Origin: Helopsaltes ochotensis
Lineage: Eukaryota > Chordata > Aves > Passeriformes > Locustellidae
Assembly (NCBI GenBank): GCA_013400155.1
Contig: VXBM01000668.1
Location: 129,675-193,674 of the forward strand
Length of the DNA stretch: 64,000 nt
Direction: 5' to 3'
This document shows, in pieces, positions 55,431 through 64,000 of the stretch (positions are counted from its first letter, which is position 1; each line of letters begins with the position of its first letter). The notes beneath the pieces were generated by a model that saw only the letters and a program-made list of their open reading frames with translations, did not search any database and was not told where the DNA came from. Position numbers and translations under genes: made by a program.

Positions 55431-58400
55431 TTTAAACATTTATTTATCCACTATTTTCCTATACTTTTGGAACTGATTATGCAAGCTTACAGCTGGCTGC
55501 TATGCAGAGCCAAGACCAATGCCATGCCACTACCAAAGAAACAAATCACAGAGACAAGAGAGGAAGAAGTGGCTGTGAAAGGAGACAAGAAAGGAACCAG
55601 CCTGACTGGGCTGGATGCCAACAGCACATTGGTAGAGAAGAATAAGGTGGGTTGGATACTTCTGTCCTTGCACATTAATCCTGTATTACCTACAAGATCT
55701 GCAAGACTCTCACTAAAACAACATTTATTCAGCTTCAATGCCTGGAGGAAACCAAAATATCAATTCTTTTCAGTGAGGTAAGTAAGTGATACACACAGTT
55801 GTTCTTCCTCAGACATAAAATTCTTGTATTGAGACAGTCCTTTCAAATTAGAAGTGGATTCCCATCCTAAAAGCAGATCTTGTCCTTTTGGATAATCTTA
55901 AGGATTCTTCGCCCATTTTTCTCCTCACAGTTGGCAGGGTAGCACTGCTATCTTCTGCCTGCATAGTCATGGCATAAGCTGGTTTTTTCATGCTTTCCAA
56001 GACAACAGCAGACTGTATGAAACAAACAATGGGAAGACAGATTCTCTAACAAGCAGCAGCTTCATTCCAAGATTTGAATTTGTGAATGTTTCCACTGATT
56101 TTCAGGTTATCAGACTTCCATTACTACAATCTCAAAAGTTACTTTGCAGTCCAGCTGTGATGTTAGCTACTCAATTGGCCCAACCATCAAATGACAAGGT
56201 TTTTACATTACTGTTCAGGGTGAGGATTCTTCTGGGGAAGGACTTGAATATTAGTTTTTTATTAATCTGCTCCTCACTTTATGTATATTGTGTTTAACCC
56301 CGAATATCTGAATAGGCCAAAACCATGAAATATCTCCATCAAAATATTTTATTCAAAGTGACACTTTTTCAGATATTAAATATTTCCTTTGCAGAAACAC
56401 AGTGCTGAAAGCAGAAGACACACCTTGACTAAAGCTTACTTACTAAAGGACGTAAGAGATGAAAGAGCCACAACAGTACAAACCAGTTACTACTGCACTG
56501 TCTTGGCATTGTCACTAAATTGCTAACTGACGTGTTCTAATATGACAAATTATTAAGATAAAATGAACAGAGTCTCAAGTCTGAACGGTTTTTAGTTTAA
56601 CCATTTCATAAACATTAATGAGAAGACAAGCTAACCTACCAACTCCTGGGGTGAAAATGAATGCATTCCTGTTTTCAGTTGAAAGCCAGATGAGCCAACT
56701 GATGGAAAAGAATTCTAAACAACATTTCGAATGAAGACAAAACGAAGATATATAATACATAACAGGAAGGCAAAAAACAGCACCTTAAACCAACCAGTAC
56801 TTTCCATGTCTTCATCTATTTTATGATGTTTTATTTAAAAGTAGTATATACCAGTCAATGCTTTCTCTTTTCAAAATACAAGCTACTAATAAACTACAAA
56901 ATTGCCATACATTAAATCAGTGCACCCACATTTATAGGACATGTACAGTCATACTGCACCAAGCACCAATGAATTTTAGAAAGATTAAGAAGTGCTTTTT
57001 AAGACTAGAAATATCTTCTAATGGATAAAAAAAATCCAAAACACAAATGCTAGGATTTCCAGGAATCAGTACCTTCCTCTGCTAATCAGAGTTCAAAAAT
57101 TCCCATCTCCACTGCCCAGAAGAGACAAAATAACACACTTATAATGGTGTTAGACGCAGAAATAGATATCTTCTGCCTTCAGCACTCCAACTCACAGAAG
57201 CCTAGATGATAATCCAGCCCATAGAACTGGGACACATGAAGTTTCACCAAAGAAAGATAATGAAACTTTTCTGTAAAAGTAGGTGTTCAATACAAATAGC
57301 AGAAGAGTGCTCAAGGTACAAAAGAGTGAAATTCTTTTTATTCTGAATGAAGATGGCTAGGCTGCTAGAAACCTGAACAACATCAGGCAAATGTGCCCAA
57401 ACAGATCCATACTAAAATAAAGAACAGGCAGCAAGACATAGCATTTATGTAAGGGCACAGGGCCAAGTAAAGTCAATTAACTTCTTGGCCAGTGGCTCAC
57501 TAGAGAAATTTTCCAAATTTATATATATTTCTAATATTACTTAAACAAAAAACAAACAAATCAACTCAACAAAAAGCAAACAGAATCAAAAAACAACAAC
57601 ACAACAAATAGTAAAACATAGACAGCTTTACCCTTGCAAAATACAGAAGAATAACTACTTAAAGCCTGTAGTTCCAACCTTTGTAGCTATAATTCGAATG
57701 AGAAACAGTCTCTATTGACAGGTGAAAGAAAAAGCTCTCTTCCCTGAATGCACAGAAGAAGAAGCCAAGAACACTAAGTTCTACTGAAATACCATCTGCA
57801 CAAACTTTCTGATCAGTGTGGAAACATAGCCTTTCACAGGATCACAGGAGTAGGAAAGATTTAGCAGCTAAAAGACAGGATTAAGAGAAAGCTGGCACTA
57901 AATTTTCACCAGGTTAAAAAACTTCAGACTTAACAGATTCTAGAACTGGTAACAGATGTGTAGCACACCACTAAAAGTAGCTTATTTTGCAGTTCAAGTC
58001 TTCTCCTTTCCCTTATCTATATTTCAGCAAACAATTATCTGAACTTCACATAATTCTGTGCAGAATAAGATTTTTCAGAGGCTGACCAAATTCCATGATT
58101 CCTTAAAAAAAGAGGCAGTAGCCACCATGTAATAGGCAGCTATCATTAACCCTACCAGAGCAATGAAGTCATGCTGGGTTTTTTCTCCAAGCCACAAAAG
58201 GGGTAGTAGAATTAATAAAACCAAAATCAAACACACACATAAAAACACACAAAAAATAAATCAAGAAACAAAAAACCCCACACATAAATTCTGTTGCAAA
58301 TAATCAAACACTTAATTTCTACTTATTCCTACACTGAAGTGAAACTATGGATACCTTGCTGCCATGGCAAGTAAGTTCACTCAAAGATTTCTCTTATGTA

Positions 58401-59225
58401 ATCGTGAGATGTAGAAAGGCTGTAATTAATTTAATACTTGGCAACTCTGCAGCGAATAAATTACAGATGCTGATTTCCCTGATCTGTAGTCCCCAAAACA
58501 TAAATCATGTGGTGTTAAATATATATTTCTTGTTTAAGTATCCTAACTTAGCTACCTTGAGAGACTTAGCTTAAAATGGGAGGTCCATGAAGGATACAAA
58601 GCACTACACTTCCAGCATGACACACTTTTGCAAGAAGCTTGCAGCTACATGGCATGAAAAAGCCCTATGAATTCCAGGGCTAAAGCACATTATCATCAGA
58701 TTTACAATGCATCTTCACGTGCAATACTTGCTCCACTACCTGCACCACTTCAAAAACATTTCCTGTGTGCCCCCTTTGAAAAGCTCCCATCCCTTTGTGG
58801 CCCCAGCTAGTCCACTGAAACACAACTCCAGCTTTGTATCCATTCAGAAGCTTCTGCCTGCCAGGCAGGAGTGGAGAGCTGGCTGGACTCTCCCGCCCTT
58901 AACCTTAGAGAGCTTTTCCTTTCACCAAAACCCTTCTCCTTTCCATGCTGTCTCTTAGTTCTCTGCCCTGAATGAGCAGTACTAAGGAGCTCACGGGAGA
59001 GAATGACTTAAGTCACGTACAGCAAAGGCAGACAGAAAAACAATACAAGCATACTCTGTAGGGCAGGAAACCACCACCAGTGGTTAAGGGAAAGAGTTAA
59101 TCCCTCCCCCTTTCCTGTAGGGCAGGATCTGCCAGGCTGTTGGCAACAGAAGCCACAAGGACGCTACTACTCTCTTCCCCTCACTTCCAACCATGCATTC
59201 CTGACATAACCTTGTGCTAGTGTTG

Positions 59226-59241
59226 GTTGCCATGTGGCAAA
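59226..59241. promoter_or_regulatory. X-box-like (RFX) half-site palindrome, tentative
   Basis: GTTGCC-ATGT-GGCAAA resembles the RFX X-box GTTGCCATGGCAAC but with a 4-base spacer and an imperfect right end. Located in intron 1, about 5 kb from the presumed promoter. A chance match is quite possible. Confidence 0.15.
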
Positions 59242-62200
59242 TAACCTCGCTGTTGTTTGGGAGTTTTTTTTTTAATTAACCACTAGTCAATTTAATTTTG
59301 CAAACTAAATTGAACAAACAACCCCAGACTTAGGTTCTGAAACTGGGGCACTTAACAAACCAAATTTAGCCAAAGACCCGTCAAAACGACCACACTAGAG
59401 TCAGCCAAGAAAGGGGAGAGCAAGTGCAATTGTGTAGCAGGGGAGAGACGTGAGGCCCAAGGCTCAACTCGAATGTCCGCAATTGTTGTACAGAAGTCAA
59501 ACACGTCACAGCAAAGATTTCTAATGGTCCAGGAAGAACAGAATGACAGAATATTATCTCAAAGTTTACAAGCCCCAAAATGTCACAATCAAGACAGACA
59601 GTTGTGCAAAATTCAGCTTGATTTTATCTCCTTGAAACATCTGTGTTTAAGCATTTCAGAGAAGAGAGGAAAAAGGCTTCTCTCCACACCTCCCACTTTG
59701 AGATTAACAAGCTAACAGAAAAGGTATTTCCTTTACACTATCTATGGTTCACAGTTCCTAGCAGCAAAGTCTGTTTATTCTCAAAGCAACATCTCGCAAC
59801 CCCTCACCAAAAAATGAGGGGGCAGAATTGGGAGCTGAAATTGAGCCCATAAATCATATCAAAATGTGCTTTTTTTCTTCAGAGAACTACTGTAAATGTA
59901 CACTGTATAGAACAGCTTTCTCTTCAAGAAGGAGAAAATAGAAAAAAGAGGAGAATTTGGGACAAGGCCCCAAAGAATGAAAATCTAACAGAGTCAAAAT
60001 GCATGCATGATGAATAATGCCTGCATCTCCAAATTCTGTGTTCAGTCTTTCCTTCTCAGGTTGACTTAAAAGATGAAGGAAGCCAAGGAACATATACAAA
60101 CCATACCCTATTACCTTTAATTATTGTACTCCTATGTTATCAGCCTTCTATCACTTTCTCCTCAATATAATCTTGAAGAGATTCCTGTTTCTGCTTGACC
60201 GCTCAACAACACATTAAAAAAAATCCCTATTACCCAATAATGATGAATGTTACACTCAGAATATCATAGTCATAGACAACTATACCTTTAAAAGCTGGAG
60301 CAGTAGATTCTTTACTATCTTAGTGAGAGGTCATAAAATATAAAAAAAGGTCGCTCAGCCTACTGGTCTCTCATATTAGTTACAGGGGCTGTAATCTGCC
60401 AGGTTCCTCAAGCCATATTCCATGACTGTTGACAAGCTCAAGTTTTTTTGCCTCTGAACAGCAACACAGTGTATTCAAACAGAATAGTTTTCTTGATTCA
60501 CTGTCATCATCAGCACAATCAGCCACTCCTGAAATACATTTTTTCTAAGAGGTAAGACATGCTAACGCAATTATATTATCAGAAGAAAATTAAACTCTAC
60601 AATTTTGTGGTCAGTGGCCAAGGAGTGGAAGAAGAAACAATTTAAACAGGCATGGCAAGTTGCCTACAATCTTGACATCTACAAGAAACAAGCAGAGTAC
60701 TTAAAAATGCAAATGCACAAGGATTGAGAATAGCATAATCTAAGAAGAATATAACTGGACAGAAGGGAAAAACAGCCTCCCCAATAAATTACCCCTGCAA
60801 TTTCTCTTTGAATAGGGTGCCTGTCAAGCATTTGCAAGCAGCCCTCTTGAGGAATCTGTTTCAGTAGTTGGTCACATGGCCTCTGTACTACTACCAGATA
60901 AATCTCGAAGTTTACTTACAGGTGGGGATAGGCAACAACACAGAAGACAGTGATACACTGTACTGAGGAGATTTTTCAGCCAAAAATGGGGAAAAGTCAA
61001 AGGACTCATATAACATACATGACCAAAGTGCTTATAAAATGGAGGATGCTAAAATAGAAGTCTCACAGTGTTTAGAATGTTCTCACCACAAAAGTTTTCA
61101 CAGAAACTTTATTTCGCCTTGAGGGTTGGAAAAAAAAGAAAGAAGGCGAGATGCAGCTTGGTGGAGACAGCATATACTAAAATAGGAGCTATTTATTATA
61201 ATGAAAGAAAGTTCATGACATCTCCACATCAATTTACTACTTACAACCATGTAGCAGCAACCTCTTTGAGGAATCCTCCTGTTTACAAACCAATGCTAAG
61301 CAATCTTTTTAGTATCTATCTTAGTTCCATGCTAGAAAAAAACTTCTCAGGTTACAAAAGCCTGTAGCCATCACAATGATTTCAGACACATTAAAGTGTA
61401 ACTGGCACAGGCACATTTGACAGCTCTCCACATTTTATGAAATGTGTCAGCTATGTGTCCAAGTTGAGAGCACTCCTGCCACTAAACACACACACAACCC
61501 AAATGGAACACTAAAAACCCATGTGTTCATGTGTGAACCAGTCTTAACTTTTACACAAAAAAATTTGCCAATCTCTCTTAGATACACTGAAACGACTTCA
61601 GTATTAATACAGGTTTACCTCACAGCCACATTCTTTTAAAATGCCTTGGCTGAACTGCATCTTGGATAACAATCCCATAGTGCACAGGATAGTCCCAGAG
61701 AAGGTTAGTGGGAGATTTTTGGTACAGCAATAGTTCTACAATTACAGTAGATTGCAAACACTGCTGAAGTGCAAATATCAATTTTGTGAGGCCAACTTCT
61801 GGCCTCCAGTCCTTCAGTTTTGCCCAAGTTGCCACAACTGTGGCTGTCTCAAAATAACATCATAGTCACCTTAGTCACCTGCTAAAGTGGTAGGAAGTCA
61901 AAGCACACCCAGCTGTTTAAAATCCTAAACAAAAAGCATTTAGAAAGCCATTTGATGACACTGTCAGAGAGATGAAAAATAAACAAGAATTACACCCCAA
62001 GCTAAAGCCTAACAACAAAAATGGGTACTGGGAAAATACTAAAAAACTAACCAAAACATATTTAGAGGTAAGCAGCTTGCTCCAGCTTAAAAACAGCAGA
62101 AGAGAAATCACAGGCATGCAAGGTACAAAGCCTAAGCAATATTCTCCTTAATTAAAATCATGAGTTGGCAGAGGGAGGAGCACTTTCTTCTCACTGTATC

Positions 62201-63564
62201 CATCTGAGCAAACATTCAGTTTAGGTTGAACAGGTTCTCAGACTTGCAAAAAGCCTTATCTACTCAAAACACAGACAAACCCGTTTCAATACTTCTGTAT
62301 GAATGTTAAGCAAGCAACCTGGGAGGCTAAACCAGTTCTAAAGAGCAGCCAGCTTCTCTGGCATAATGGGAAATGACTGGCCTTCCCAGATGTGCATAAA
62401 CTGTTATTAAGACAGCTCTACCCTCCTATCTAAATAAACGGTTTCCCAAGAACCATTATGGGACTTGAGAGAAAGCCAAAACTTTATACACATTCAGTTT
62501 CACAGAGGAACAAAAAACTTCACTACCTCTTCTGCAAGTTTCATGTATGCTGGAATAAAGTCACCCTTCTTCAAACTGACTCCATTTTAAAGCCACATTC
62601 CAACATAAATGCTGAAAGTGTAAAAATAACCCATAACTTCATACATCCAGGTCAGAATCAAGCTGACCCATTCGAATGTTGTTTATGATGATTTACTATT
62701 TCTGCTAACCAGAAGACATGCAGCTAGTCTCCTCATCCGCTCAGTATTTGAGAAGTGTAAAGGAACCTGTGTGGACCATTACTACAGACAGGACCAGGCT
62801 CTACTGGATAGGTACAGCTTCAGGACTGCAGATTATAAAGACTGAGCCTCTCACTCTGCTTTTCTTTGCCAGTATTAACACACATCAACTTCCTCATATT
62901 GGGACTTTTCATTCCCCACAGCTGAAAGCATGGAAAGTCAAAAGCAAGACAAGTGGCCAGCATCTCACCGTAACAAAGATGGAAAAGTTGGCAAGAATGT
63001 GAAGGAAAGAGAAGCTGGGTAACTTATTTCAGACCTACAGGAAGCACTTTCCCAAAAACCTCTTCCCCAAAATTGTTGCCTTCTATACTTTCCAGGCCAC
63101 TTGCTCACCTCTAACAATAAATTCATTTCCCTTGTTCATCCTTTTTGACTTTCACTGAGAAATGTAACCTGTTACTTCCCAGGAACTTACTCATCACCAT
63201 CAGAGCTTCAGTCAGCTCTGGCTTTTCACTGAAAAAATGTCTCAAAATTCCTGTTTTTATTCAACCATCAGTGGAGTTTCATATTCTAGATATTTACTTG
63301 GCAATTTTGAGTAAAAAGGGGGGGAAAAAATCCCAAACCAGGCCCAAATCAAAATCCAGTGGTTTGAAACAACTGACCAGTAAGTCAGCTACTACAGAAA
63401 TACCAGTTCCATGTCTGTGTTACAGTCATTGCCCAGACGACAGGTAGCTGTCAACCCAGGTTTAATATCTGCTACATTTTGGCTGCTCTTTGCGTGACAG
63501 CATAACCTAAAGACATTTTAGGAAAAAACTGCAAACATTAAAATGGTATAAAGTAATTTTTATC

Positions 63565-63730
63565 ATAAGATTGTAGAATTGTAGAATGGTTAGACCTAGA
63601 AAAGAACCTTGAAAATCATGTGGTTCCAACGCCCCTGACATGAGCAGGGACACTTTCAGCTAGATCAGGTTGCTCAGAGCCCCATCCAACCTGGCCTTGA
63701 ACACCTCCAGGAACAAATATATCACCCCTT
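63565..63730 (-). mobile_element. CR1 LINE 3' end, short
   Basis: Reversed CR1 tail: 'attgtagaattgtagaatgg', 'gttgctcagagccccatcca', 'acctggccttgaacacctcc'. About 165 bp, 5'-truncated, in sense with HOOK3 and close to the presumed promoter. Confidence 0.85.
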
Positions 63731-63840
63731 AAGTTCATACTGGAAAATCCTCGACCTCATCGGTGAATTCTGTCTCTCGAGACTCAAGCACTGCTTAAAA
63801 ACAGAGAAAAACAAACAGGCGGAAATGCAAGTTTCTGGTC

Positions 63841-64000
63841 AGAAAGACGGCCTTGCTGGTCAGAGAGCGACGGGCAGGTGGGAACACGGGGTACTGACAT
63901 ACCGACGGCATAGCAGGGACAAGGACCAGAGCCACGGCCTGCAACTCGCCCGCTCATCCCGGGCGCACCTGGGGGCGCTCCCGCGCCGGCCCCCGGCCCC
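63841..64000. promoter_or_regulatory. Edge of a CpG island, presumed HOOK3 promoter region
   Basis: By hand count, 16 CpG dinucleotides in the last 160 bases, against very few in the AT-rich introns; the final 50 bases are almost all G and C. This lies upstream of exon 2, where the HOOK3 first exon and promoter are expected. No exon 1 peptide (19 residues ending in Leu-Leu-Thr-Trp in human) is encoded on the minus strand here, so exon 1 should be at or beyond 64000. Confidence 0.6.

Larger units (their letters stand above)
51249..64000 (-). other. HOOK3 intron 1, 3' part
   Basis: At least 12.7 kb. Contains a CR1 (53630-54307), a CR1 tail (63565-63730), a possible LTR remnant (55140-55430) and a CpG-rich end. 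No coding exon was found; exon 1 should lie further right. 51249-53600 and 55800-63500 show no recognised repeat family. Confidence 0.75.

Noticed and set aside
63830..64000. A minus-strand frame near the window end starting Met-Ser-Gly-Arg as a HOOK3 start, and the donor-like CCCCCAG|GTGCGC at 63969/63968
   Set aside because: The peptide has no HOOK resemblance, and a donor there gives no Leu-Leu-Thr-Trp ending. The donor-like site could belong to a non-coding first exon, but nothing supports it.
1..64000. CRISPR arrays, operons, prophage, tRNA or rRNA genes
   Set aside because: None seen. The window is a bird gene with introns, and no regularly spaced repeats or RNA gene signatures were found.

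Overview
The window is vertebrate nuclear DNA, almost certainly from a bird and probably a songbird. Evidence: GT-AG introns, at least twelve CR1 LINE insertions whose 3' ends carry the avian CR1 'ATTCTATGA' tail, and two solo LTRs of a type I remember as abundant in passerines. No prokaryotic feature, CRISPR array, tRNA or rRNA is visible.

One gene fills the window: HOOK3, on the minus strand. Fifteen coding exons, numbered 2 to 16, lie between 51248 and 529. Joined, they give 1563 bases, exactly 521 codons, with no stop or frameshift; they match residues 20 to 540 of the roughly 718-residue human protein. Exons 2 to 6 encode the N-terminal Hook domain and its dynein-binding helix. Exons 7 to 16 encode the long coiled coil. 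The first 19 residues (exon 1) should lie just beyond 64000, where the sequence turns CpG-rich. The C-terminal cargo-binding region lies beyond position 1.

Region by region: 1-10145 holds exons 16 to 12 and the densest CR1 load. Intron 14 is about nine tenths CR1, with one CR1 nested head-to-head inside another. 10146-19976 holds exons 11 to 7 in compact introns with no recognised repeats. 19977-33420 holds exons 6 to 4, an A/C-rich tract with G-quadruplex potential on the transcribed RNA, and a 601-bp solo LTR. 33421-51248 holds exons 3 and 2, several CR1 tails, a perfect hairpin and a 731-bp solo LTR. 51249-64000 is the 3' part of intron 1, ending in the edge of a presumed promoter CpG island.

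I see no new biological system. The most interesting points are: (1) exon 4 begins with GTAAGC directly after its acceptor AG, so joining to exon 3 regenerates a 5' splice site (a recursive-splicing arrangement); (2) nested CR1 insertions reach within about 34 bases of the exon 14 donor; (3) two solo LTRs have perfect 5-bp target duplications and both lie antisense to the gene; (4) three short perfect inverted repeats sit in introns.
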